Below, piece by piece: positions 36,152-45,200 of a stretch of DNA of 64,000 bases. Each line of letters starts with the position of its first letter. Position 1 is the stretch's first letter. The notes below the pieces were generated by a model. That model saw only the letters and a program-made list of their open reading frames with translations. It was not told where the DNA came from and did not search any database. The translations under genes were made by a program, and so were the position numbers. Source of the DNA: an uncultured Bacteroidales bacterium (lineage in GTDB: Bacteria > Bacteroidota > Bacteroidia > Bacteroidales > UBA932); assembly GCA_905234795.1 (NCBI GenBank), contig CAJOIQ010000005.1:1-64000 (forward strand), read 5' to 3'.

Positions 36152-37669
36152 TTACACCTCAACCGGCTTGTACTTAGGTACCAGGCTCTTCATGATAATC
36201 CAGCCGATGAGATAGGCCAGGCCGCAGAAGCAGAACATGATGAAGTAGCCGGCGGGTTTGCCTTCGAAGCCCAGGAAGTGGAACGCGGCGCCCTGCCCTT
36301 CGGCATAGGTAAAGAGGTTACCGGCCACTTTCTGGATGATCATGGAGCCGATACCGCCCGCCATGGCGCCGATACCCGTGACGGAAGCTACAGTGCTCTT
36401 GGGGAACATGTCGCCCACGGTGCTGAAGATGTTGGCGCTCCAGGCCTGGTGTCCCGCACCGGCAATGCCGATGAGGACGGCCGGCCACCAGGGACTATAA
36501 GCACCCAGCGGCTGGGCGGCCAGGGCCACCAGCGGGAAGAAGGCGAAGATGAGCATGGCCAGCATGCGGCCGTTGTACGGATGCATGCCTTTTTTCTCTA
36601 CAAACAGCTTGGGAAGATATCCGCCGAACAGCGAAATCACCGTCACAATGGCGTACAGGGTAAAGATAAGTCCCTGGCCCAGCGGCGACGATGCCGGGGC
36701 GTTGAACTGGTCCTGGAAGTATGCCGGGGCCCAGAACAGGAAGAACCACCACACGCCGTCCGTCAGGAATTTACCCACAATGAAGCTCCAGGTCTGCTTG
36801 AAACCGAAGCACTTCATGAATGGAATCGTCTTTTCTTCGATAGCTTCGGGGACTAACGTCCCTTCAGCGGAGGAGGCTGACAAGTTTTCCGGAGCATCGG
36901 CCTTCATTTCTGCGACGGAAAACTTGTTAGCCTCCGACGCATCATCCTGGTGGATATATTCCAGTTCGGCATCGTTCACGTGCTTGGAACGCTCGGGCTT
37001 GTCGTACATGAACTGCCACAGGAACATCCACAGGAAGCCCAGGCCGCCGATGATGATGAAAGCCCATTCCCAGCCGAAGGCCTTGGCCAGCGGCGGAATC
37101 AGAAGCGGAGCGGCCAGTGCGCCCACGGAGGCGCCGGCGTTGAAGATGGACGTGGCAAAGGCACGGTCCTTTTTGGGGAAGTATTCGGCCGTGGTCTTGA
37201 TGGCCGCCGGGAAGTTGCCGGATTCACCCAAGGCCAGGATACCCCGGCACAGCAGGAACAGATACACGGAGACCGTGGAAACGGCCAGGGCAATGTTGGA
37301 CCCCGCCTCAACGGTCCGCAGGGCCTCCACGGAATCCACACCGTCCACGAACCAGGTGGTGGCAATGCCGCAACCGGCATGCATCACCGCACCGGTACTC
37401 CATACGCCGATGGCAATGAGGTAACCCTTCTTGGTGCCCATCCAGTCCACGAACTTGCCCGCAAACAGGCAGGCAATGGCGTAGAAGATGGAAAACAGCG
37501 ACGTGATGGTACCATAGTCGGCATCGGTCCAGTGGAACTCCGGCGCAATGAACTCCTTATACGTGAGCGACAGCACCTGCCGGTCCAGGTAATTCACCGT
37601 GGTGGCAATGAACAGCAGTGAACAGATCCACCACCGCCAATTGGTCATTAATTTCTTCTGTGTTGACAT
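36152..37669 (-). CDS. exuT: MFS hexuronate transporter (ExuT-like)
   Basis: 505 residues from the ATG at 37669. Twelve-span major facilitator with NYLDRQVLSL in span 1 and the anion:cation symporter pattern of hexuronate transporters (DWMGTKKGYLIAIGVWSTGA). Imports galacturonate or glucuronate for UxaC. The central cytoplasmic loop is enlarged by about 35 residues encoded by a palindromic element (36873-36934). Gene order places it directly after the uronate enzymes. The upstream gap of 127 bp contains palindrome P4. Confidence 0.87.
   Translation of the reverse strand: MSTQKKLMTNWRWWICSLLFIATTVNYLDRQVLSLTYKEFIAPEFHWTDADYGTITSLFSIFYAIACLFAGKFVDWMGTKKGYLIAIGVWSTGAVMHAGCGIATTWFVDGVDSVEALRTVEAGSNIALAVSTVSVYLFLLCRGILALGESGNFPAAIKTTAEYFPKKDRAFATSIFNAGASVGALAAPLLIPPLAKAFGWEWAFIIIGGLGFLWMFLWQFMYDKPERSKHVNDAELEYIHQDDASEANKFSVAEMKADAPENLSASSAEGTLVPEAIEEKTIPFMKCFGFKQTWSFIVGKFLTDGVWWFFLFWAPAYFQDQFNAPASSPLGQGLIFTLYAIVTVISLFGGYLPKLFVEKKGMHPYNGRMLAMLIFAFFPLVALAAQPLGAYSPWWPAVLIGIAGAGHQAWSANIFSTVGDMFPKSTVASVTGIGAMAGGIGSMIIQKVAGNLFTYAEGQGAAFHFLGFEGKPAGYFIMFCFCGLAYLIGWIIMKSLVPKYKPVEV
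36873..36934 (-). repeat. Palindromic insertion within the exuT loop, copy K5
   Basis: Arms at 36873-36891 and 36916-36934 match in 18 of 19 positions (GAGGCTGACAAGTTTTCCG and its complement) around GGAGCATCGGCCTT, a divergent form of the GCATCGGCC core. A similar GGAGCATCGGCCTT lies in the GH28 gene near 57309 without clear arms. Confidence 0.65.
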
Positions 37670-37681
37670 AATCACATTATT

Positions 37682-37795
37682 TGATGACGGGTGTCTCTTT
37701 CTGAGCCTGTGCCACCCTCGGCAACATAAGAGGGAGGGGCCCACGAAGTGGGAGGGGTCGCAAAGCGACGGTTCAGAAAGAGACACCCATCATCA
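37682..37795 (-). repeat. Core-plus-variable-arm palindromic element, copy P4
   Basis: Arms 37682-37704 and 37773-37795 pair over 23 bp with one mismatch. On the minus strand the core shows GTCGC/GCGAC and CCCAC/GTGGG hairpins and CCCTCTTATGTTGCCGAGGG. It begins 1 bp after the uxaB stop and follows its direction, lying inside the operon before exuT. Confidence 0.8.
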
Positions 37796-37796
37796 T

Positions 37797-39236
37797 TTAA
37801 ATAATAGACTTAACAGCTTCTCTCATGCCTTTGGCCTGGATGAGAGCCAGGTCGGCGGAAAGGAGGTCGGTGAGACCGGGGATGGCGTTGAGGTCTTCGC
37901 CCCAGATGAATGCATCGGCCAGAACGCCGGAAGCCACCTTGCGGACGTCTCCGGTAGCCCAAAGGTCCTTGAGCAGGCCGATAATCTTCTCGTCGTCCTG
38001 CGGCACAATCTCGTCGTCGCCGCGCTTGCCACCCTTGTAGTAGGTGCAGATGCCGGCGAGGCCCAGGACCAGGCCCTTGGGCAGTTCGCCCTTGCGCTCC
38101 AGATAGGTCTTGAGGCCGGGGAGGTCGCGGGTCTTGAATTTGGGGAAGCTGTTGAGCATGATGGAAGTCACAAAGTGCTTCACGAACGGGTTGCGGAAGC
38201 GCTCCATCACGTCGTTTGCAAATTTCACGAGTTCCTCCTTGGGCAGGTTGAGGGTGGGCAGAAGCTCGTCGAACATCACCTTGTGCACGAACTTGCCCAC
38301 CTCGGGATCCTCGCAGCACTCCTTCACGGTGTTCAGGCCGGAGAGGTAGCCGACGGGGCTCAGAACGGTGTGGGGACCGTTGAGCAGGGTCACCTTCCTC
38401 TCATGATAGGGAGCCTCGGAAGGGACGAACAGCACGTGCAGGCCGGCTTTGTCGGCCGGGAATTCGGCAGCCACTTCCTTGGGAGCCTCGATCACCCACA
38501 GGTGGAAAATCTCGGCCTTGTCCAGCAGATGGTCGTCGTAGCCGGCGCGCTCGCACAGCTGGGCGGCGGTGTCGCGGGGATAACCCGGGACAATGCGGTC
38601 CACCAGGGTGCTGTACACGCCGCAGGCGCCCTCGAACCAGGCGCTGAAGTCCGGGCCCAGTTTCCACAGGTCAATGTACTGGCGGATGCACTCCTTGAGG
38701 TGCTTGCCATTCTCGAAGATAAGCTCGCAGGGGAAGATGATGAGACCCTTTGTGATATCACCCTTGAAATACTGGAAACGGTGATACAGCAGCTGGGTGA
38801 GCTTACCGGGATAGGAGCTGGCGGGCTTGTCATCCAGCTTGCAGGCAGGGTCGAAGGCGATGCCGGCCTCGGTAGTGTTGGAGATGATGAAGCGGATCTC
38901 CGGCTGCTCGGCCAGGGCCAGGTAGGAGCCGAAATCCTCGTAAGGATTGAGGCCGCGGGAAATGACGTCAATCAGGTCCACGCTGTCAACGGGCTTGCCG
39001 TCCTGCAGACCCTGGAGGTTCAGGTGATACAGGCCGTCCTGCTCATTGAGCCAACTCACCATGCCCTTCTCGATGGGCTGGACCACCACCACGGAAGCGT
39101 TGAAGTCCGTCTTCTGGTTGGTCTTCCAGATAATCCATTCGATGAATGCGCGGAGGAAGTTACCCTCGCCAAACTGAATCACCTTCTCGGTGTACTGTTT
39201 TGCCTGCGGTGCAGACGTACGGTTTAGTCTTTCCAT
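37797..39236 (-). CDS. uxaB: Tagaturonate reductase (altronate oxidoreductase)
   Basis: 479 residues, the usual UxaB length. Mannitol dehydrogenase-type fold with the N-terminal QFGEGNFLRAFIEWII nucleotide-binding start and the C-terminal helical domain (HKVMFDELLP, NDVMERFRNPFVKH). It reduces D-tagaturonate to D-altronate with NADH, step two of galacturonate catabolism. It lies between uxaA (10-bp gap) and exuT, with palindrome P4 directly after the stop. Confidence 0.95.
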   Translation of the reverse strand: MERLNRTSAPQAKQYTEKVIQFGEGNFLRAFIEWIIWKTNQKTDFNASVVVVQPIEKGMVSWLNEQDGLYHLNLQGLQDGKPVDSVDLIDVISRGLNPYEDFGSYLALAEQPEIRFIISNTTEAGIAFDPACKLDDKPASSYPGKLTQLLYHRFQYFKGDITKGLIIFPCELIFENGKHLKECIRQYIDLWKLGPDFSAWFEGACGVYSTLVDRIVPGYPRDTAAQLCERAGYDDHLLDKAEIFHLWVIEAPKEVAAEFPADKAGLHVLFVPSEAPYHERKVTLLNGPHTVLSPVGYLSGLNTVKECCEDPEVGKFVHKVMFDELLPTLNLPKEELVKFANDVMERFRNPFVKHFVTSIMLNSFPKFKTRDLPGLKTYLERKGELPKGLVLGLAGICTYYKGGKRGDDEIVPQDDEKIIGLLKDLWATGDVRKVASGVLADAFIWGEDLNAIPGLTDLLSADLALIQAKGMREAVKSII

Positions 39237-39246
39237 GTTATTGTAT

Positions 39247-40725
39247 TTATAATGTTACTCCTGTTTTGAAAATGGCAATCTCGCGGATGCCGTGTTTCTC
39301 GTTATTGACGGGCTCGCCGCTGGCCACGGAAAGCACATAGTCGATGAAGCGGGGGGCCACGGAGGCCATCACCTCATCCTGGGCCAGCACACCGGCGTTG
39401 AAGTCAATCCACGTGGGTTTGGCCTGGGACAGCGGCGTGTTGGTGGAAATCTTCATGGTGGGCACGAAACTGCCGAAGGGGGTTCCGCGGCCCGTGGTGA
39501 ACAGCACCAGCTGGCAGCCGGAAGCGGCCAGGGCCGTGGAGGCCACCAGGTCGTTACCGGGGGCCGACAACAGATTGAGGCCCTTTACCTGCAGGCGCTC
39601 GCCGTAGCGGAGAACACCCCGCACGATGCTGGAGCCGCACTTCTGCGTGCAGCCCAGGGATTTCTCCTCCAGCGTGGAGATGCCGCCGGCCTTGTTGCCG
39701 GGCGAGGGATTCTCGTACACGGGCATCCCCTGCTTCATGAAGTATTCCTTGAAGTCGTTGATCAGATGGACCGTCTTGTCAAAGGTGGCGCGGTCCTGGC
39801 AGCGGTTCATCAGGATGGTCTCGGCGCCGAACATCTCCGGCACCTCCGTGAGCACTGTGGTGCCGCCCTGTGCCACTATCCAGTCACTGAGCACGCCCAG
39901 CAGCGGGTTGGCCGTGATGCCGGACAGGCCGTCGGAGCCACCGCATTTGAGGCCGACGCGAAGCTCGGAGACGGGAACATCCTCCCGTACGTCCTGGGAA
40001 GCCTCGGCATAGATTTCCTTCAGGCACTGCACGCCGTACTCCACTTCGTCCTCCACTTTCTGGCACACGAACATCTTCACGCGTTTTTCGTCCACCGGGC
40101 CCACCAGTTCGCGGAAAGCGTCCAGCTGGTTGTTCTCACAGCCCAGGCTCACCACCAGCACACCGCCCGCATTGGGATGATGCACCATGTCGGCAAGCAC
40201 CGTGCGCGTGTTCTCGTGGTCGGGGCCCAGCTGCGAGCAGCCGTAGTTATGCGGGAAGCACACAATCGCATCTACCCCGTCATGGGGATTCCCGGCTTTG
40301 AACCTTTCCACTATCTGCTGGCAGATGCCGTTGACGCAACCCACCGTGGGAATCACCCAGATCTGGTTGCGGATGCCCACCTGGCCATCGGCGCGGCGGA
40401 AGCCCTTAAAAGCGCGGGGAGATCCCTCGACTGCGCTCGGGATGACAGAAGAAACGGGCTCGTACTTATACTCCAGCAAGCCTTCCAGGTTGGTCTTGAT
40501 GCAGTTATGGTCCACCAGGGAACCTGCCGGAGCGTCAACAGTCACGTGGCCGATGGGGAACCCGTACTTGACCACGTTCTCCCCTGCCTTGAGGTCCTGC
40601 AGCACTATCTTGTGGCCGCGGGGCACGTCCACCAGCAGCTTCACGCCTTCCACCACCTCTCCTTTGGCAAGGTCCTGGAGCGCTACCGCCACATTGTCGG
40701 CCGGATTAATCTTGATGTACTTCAT
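39247..40725 (-). CDS. uxaA: Altronate dehydratase
   Basis: 492 residues. N-terminal SAF domain (about 1-95) and a large C-terminal dehydratase domain with CFPHNYGCSQLGPDHENT, LGCENNQ, GLKCGGSDGLSGITANP and LGCTQKCGSS. It converts D-altronate to KDG. The linker between the two domains contains PVSSVIPSAVEGSPRA, encoded by a copy of a 30-bp dispersed repeat (40421-40450). Because the repeat sits in a flexible linker the enzyme is probably still active. Gap of 1 bp from uxaC. Confidence 0.95.
   Translation of the reverse strand: MKYIKINPADNVAVALQDLAKGEVVEGVKLLVDVPRGHKIVLQDLKAGENVVKYGFPIGHVTVDAPAGSLVDHNCIKTNLEGLLEYKYEPVSSVIPSAVEGSPRAFKGFRRADGQVGIRNQIWVIPTVGCVNGICQQIVERFKAGNPHDGVDAIVCFPHNYGCSQLGPDHENTRTVLADMVHHPNAGGVLVVSLGCENNQLDAFRELVGPVDEKRVKMFVCQKVEDEVEYGVQCLKEIYAEASQDVREDVPVSELRVGLKCGGSDGLSGITANPLLGVLSDWIVAQGGTTVLTEVPEMFGAETILMNRCQDRATFDKTVHLINDFKEYFMKQGMPVYENPSPGNKAGGISTLEEKSLGCTQKCGSSIVRGVLRYGERLQVKGLNLLSAPGNDLVASTALAASGCQLVLFTTGRGTPFGSFVPTMKISTNTPLSQAKPTWIDFNAGVLAQDEVMASVAPRFIDYVLSVASGEPVNNEKHGIREIAIFKTGVTL
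40421..40450 (-). repeat. 30-bp dispersed repeat (copy R2) inside uxaA
   Basis: About 24 of 30 positions match the copy at 30781-30810. The terminal pair ATTCC/GGAAT of that copy is ATCCC/GGGAT here, so the two sides changed together. It is read in the same frame as R1 (VIPSAVEGS). Confidence 0.7.
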
Positions 40726-40726
40726 A

Positions 40727-42142
40727 TCAGAAGTTGAAATAGTTCTTGGCGTTGTTGTAGCAGATGTCCTCTACCATCCGGCCGATAGTGTCCATCTCGG
40801 AGGCGGGCAGTTTGCCTTCCTCGATGTCCTTGCCCAGGACGTCGCACAGGATGCGGCGGAAATACTCATGACGCGGGTAGGAGATGAAGCTGCGGCTGTC
40901 CGTAAGCATCCCCACGAAGCGGGAGAACAGGCCCAGGACAGAGAGGGCGTCCATCTGGCGGCGCATGCCGATTTCCTGATCCAGGAACCACCAGCCGCTG
41001 CCGAACTGCATCTTGCCGGGCACGGTGCCGTCGTTAAAGGTATAGGCCATGGTCATCATCACCTCGTTGTCCTTGGGGTTGAGGCAGTAGAGGATGGTCT
41101 TGGCCAGCTTGTCCTCGCTGGCCAGGCGGTTCAGGAACTTGTGGCCGGCGGCCGCGGTAGGAAGGTCGTGGATGGCGTCGAAGCCCGTATCGGGACCCAC
41201 CAGGCCGAACATCTTGCTGTTGTTGTTGCGGATGGCGCCCACGTGGAACTGCTGGGCCCAGCCGGACTCGGCGTCCATCACCGCCATGTCGTGCAGGAAG
41301 GCGCTGCGGAACTTGTTCAGCTCGGTCTCCGAAGGGCGTTTGCCCAGAAGGACCAGCTTGAAGATGGCCTCGATTTCCAGCTCCTTGTAATCATCGGCAT
41401 AGAAGGTTTCCAGACCGTGGTCACTGAGCTTGCAGCCCATGGAAGCAAAGAAGTCGTGACGCTTCTTGAGGGCCTCCAGGAGGTCGGCGTAGGAGTCGAT
41501 TTCCATACCGGCGGCGGCACCCAGCTGCTCCAGATAGGCTTTGTAGGCCTTGGGGTCCTCGATGGCCATGGCCTTGTCCGGCCGCCAGGCGGGGATGACC
41601 TTTGTGCCGAAGGGATGCTCGGCAATCATCTTGTGCCAGCGCAGGTCGTCGGCCGGGTCGTCGGTGGTGCACACGGTCTCCACGTTGAACTTGCGGATGA
41701 GGGCCTGGCCGCGGAATTCGGGCGTAGCCAGCTTGGCGTTGCACTCGTCAAAGATTTCACGGGCGGTGGCGGGGCACAGCAGTTTGTCAATGCCGAACAC
41801 GCGCGACAGCTCCAGGTGCGTCCAGTGGTACAGGGGGTTCCGCATGGTGTAGGGAACGGTCTCGGCCCACTTCTGGAAGGTCTCCCAGGCGCTGTACTTG
41901 CCGCCGGTGAGATAGTCCTCGGAAACGCCGTTGCCGCGCATCGCACGCCATTTATAATGGTCGCCGTAGTGGCCGTCCACCAGCCACAGCTGGGTGATGT
42001 CACGGAACTGGATGTTTTCCGCTATCTGCTGCGGCACCAGGTGGCAGTGGTAGTCGATGATGGGCATACTCTCGGCATGCTCGTGGTACAGCTTCCGGGC
42101 GGTCTTCGTCTGGAGCATGAAATCTTTGTTTATAAAGGTCAT
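40727..42142 (-). CDS. uxaC: Uronate isomerase
   Basis: 471 residues from the ATG at 42142 (MTFINKDFMLQTKTARKLYHEHA). Metal-dependent amidohydrolase-fold isomerase with MPIIDYHCHLVPQQIAEN, CTTDDPADDLRWH and WWFLDQE...LTDSRSF. It converts D-galacturonate to D-tagaturonate (and glucuronate to fructuronate), the first intracellular step. First of the uxaC-uxaA-uxaB set. The 61-bp gap upstream holds a short GGGGT/ACCCC hairpin (42172-42184) and no clear promoter. Confidence 0.96.
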   Translation of the reverse strand: MTFINKDFMLQTKTARKLYHEHAESMPIIDYHCHLVPQQIAENIQFRDITQLWLVDGHYGDHYKWRAMRGNGVSEDYLTGGKYSAWETFQKWAETVPYTMRNPLYHWTHLELSRVFGIDKLLCPATAREIFDECNAKLATPEFRGQALIRKFNVETVCTTDDPADDLRWHKMIAEHPFGTKVIPAWRPDKAMAIEDPKAYKAYLEQLGAAAGMEIDSYADLLEALKKRHDFFASMGCKLSDHGLETFYADDYKELEIEAIFKLVLLGKRPSETELNKFRSAFLHDMAVMDAESGWAQQFHVGAIRNNNSKMFGLVGPDTGFDAIHDLPTAAAGHKFLNRLASEDKLAKTILYCLNPKDNEVMMTMAYTFNDGTVPGKMQFGSGWWFLDQEIGMRRQMDALSVLGLFSRFVGMLTDSRSFISYPRHEYFRRILCDVLGKDIEEGKLPASEMDTIGRMVEDICYNNAKNYFNF

Positions 42143-42203
42143 AGTATATTGTTTTGATTTGGAAGAGAGTCGGGGTATCACCCCCGGCTCCCTTTATTAA
42201 AGA

Positions 42204-45200
42204 TTAGCGCTTCTTGAAGTAGCTGGGAGAAGCAGGATTCCAACGAGGGTCACCCACGTCACCGGCCTTGAGGTCGGCGTTGGTAAGGACCATGTTGAAC
42301 TCGGCGGAACCGGCGCAAGGATCGGCCTCCAGGATGCCGCCGCCGTTACCGGTAGCCACTTCCTGGGAGATGGCCGCCTTTTCGTTGGCCACGTCGAAGA
42401 AGATTTCACCCACGTTGAAGAACCAGTTGTTGGACATGGTGGGAACGGTGGCGCCCTTCTTGGCAACGAGCGAGTTCTCGCCGATGTTCAGGAAGAGGTT
42501 GTTCTTCACCACATACTTCTCGGGGTTGGCAGCAAGGGAACGCACCCACAGCAAGCCGTTGCCAGCATTGACGGAGCAGGCGTCAAACGTGTTGTTCACG
42601 ATGGCGATGCTGCCGGCCAGGCCGGCGTCGCAGCGCAGGAAGTCGCGGCCACCGTCGTAGAAGCTGTTCTTGCTCACGTTGATGACGCCATAGGCACCCT
42701 TGCGGATATCGATTATACCCTGACCGGTACCGAAACCGTGTACCAGATTCTTCTGGAAGGAGAAGACATCCACATTGGAGTCGGTGCCGTTGCCGTAGAA
42801 CAGGCTCTTGTTATAGGCCACGAATTCGCAGTTCTCCAGCTGAATCTTATCCAACTGGGTTGCCTCGGCAATCTCAAGGGTGTTGCCCATGGCCTTTTCG
42901 GCACCGTTGAACAGGATACCGGTAGCCGTAAAGGATTCGACACCGATGCCCAGTTTGAAGCCACCGATAATCTCCACCTTTCCGCGACCCATCAGATTGA
43001 CCGAGTTAATCAGCGTAAGGACGCCGCCTTCGTTGGCCTCACGGAGGTCATAGGTACCGGCTTTCAGCTCGATGCCTGTCTTGCCGGCATCCATGGCGTT
43101 CACCAGTTCTGCCACATTGCTCACCGTAACGTCCAGGAGCACAAGACCCGAATTCGGGTTCCAGTCGTAGGCACCCACGTTGGAAGCCAGGCAGAGGCCG
43201 TCCACCAGCGTGTAATCACCGTTCTCGGCATCCCGTACCGGGTTGTTTGCCAGAATGACGCCTCCGTTTGCGAGGGCCACTTCCTGGTTGATGAGACCGG
43301 TCCAGAAGGCTTCGGCCGTGCAGTTGTAGAAGAAGTTGCCGCCCACGGCATCCGGAACGGTGATACTCGCATCCTTGGAGAGCTTGTTGTTGGAGCCGTT
43401 CTCGTTCAGGAACAGGTTGTTCTTGAGCACATAAGTCTGCGGAGTGGAACGTACATAGAGAACACCGTTTCCGTTGTTCAGGGTTACTCCGTCAAACGTG
43501 TTGTTCACAATCTTCACGGCACCGGTAACCTTGTCAGCATCGGCACGGATGAAGTCACGGCCACCCGCCACGGTGCAGCCTTCCACGGTAACCACGCCAT
43601 AGGCACCCTTGCGGATGTCGATGGTTCCCTGGCCACCGCCCAGCTGTGTCATCTTCACATTCTGGAACACGACCGCGTCGAAAGAGGATCCGTCGGCATT
43701 GCCGTAGAAGACGCTCTTGCCGATGTTGGAGATGGAGCAGTTGCGCACGGTGAGGTTGCCCACCACGGCGGCGCCCGCCACATTGATGAAGTTGTTGGAA
43801 CCGTCACCAATGATGTTCAGGCGCTCGATGACCAGGTTGCCCAGTTCACCTTCGGCTATAGTGATCTGGCTGATCTTCAGCGTGGAATTATAGCCCTCTC
43901 CCGCCAGCCTCATATCGGCACCAAGGGTGATAGGCGTAGCCGTAAAGTCATATTCACCATCGGCAAAGGCGATATTGGTTTTACCCGCTTCTACGGCAGC
44001 CGTGAACTCTTCTACAGAGCTCACCGTAATATCCGGCGTACCGGTATCGGAAGACGGAACGGAAGGATTCCACTGGGAAGCACCGGCACCCAGGCTCATG
44101 ACTACGGCATTGGTGAGCGTGTAGTCGCCCTCGGCCGCATTCTTGAACGGATCGGCGCTCAGCAGGACGCCCTGGCCGTCAAGCGCGTTGTCGGCCGTGA
44201 TGCAGCCCTTGTAATAGTTTTCTGCGATATTGTAGTACACATTCCGCTTCATCTTGGGAACCATGGCGGCAGTACGGCCGGAAATGGAGTTCTCAATATT
44301 GGCCACGATGTTGTAGCTCACCTCATAGAGGGCCGGCGTAGCACGCACGCAGAAGATACCGCCGGCGTTGCCGCTGGCATTGAGGTTATTCAGCGTATTG
44401 TTCTTCACCAGCACGGAGTAGATGGAGCAAGGGGCGTCGATGCGCAGGAAGTCGCGGCCACCGGTAACGGTGCTCTCCGTGAGCGTGAAGCTCTGATACT
44501 TACCGTTGCGCAGGTCGAACACGCCCTGGCCGGTACCATGGTTCTTCACCACCACGCCGGAGAAGACGATATTCTCGATATCGAACTTGTCGGCCGTGTT
44601 GGAGGCATAGATAACGCTCTTGGTGAAGCCATCGATCTCGGTGTTCTTAATGGTCACATTCTCGGCCACCACACCTTCGGCGTTGTCCAGGTTCAGGAAG
44701 ATATCCAGACCATTGGCTTCCACGTGGAGATTCTCGGTGGAGAAGCTTCCTACCGCGGGGCCGCTGAGCTTGAAGCCACCCTTCACCACGGCATCGGCCT
44801 GTCCCTTGAGGGCCAGCGGAGCGGTAACGGTAAGGGCGCCGCCCAGGTCGAATTCACCGGGAGCCAGGGTAATGGCTTCCTTACCGGCGGCAATGGCGGC
44901 CAGGAGGTCGTCCACGGTCTTCACCACCAGCTCGGTGTCTTCACCGGAACCGCCCTTCGGCAGTACTGCGAAGCTGGCCACGCCGGCAGCCGATTCGGTG
45001 TTGTAGATATCGTCCTTGCCGGGGTTGGCATACACGTCAACCACGTAGGCACGCGGATCCAGCATGCTGGTAGTGCTACCGCCGATGACGAATTCAGTCT
45101 CGGTCACCGTGCTGGTCTTACCATTGAACACAACCGAGTAGCTGGCGGCATTCTCCACGGGATCCCAGGAAATGAGCACGTCGGTTGCTTCACCTGCCGT

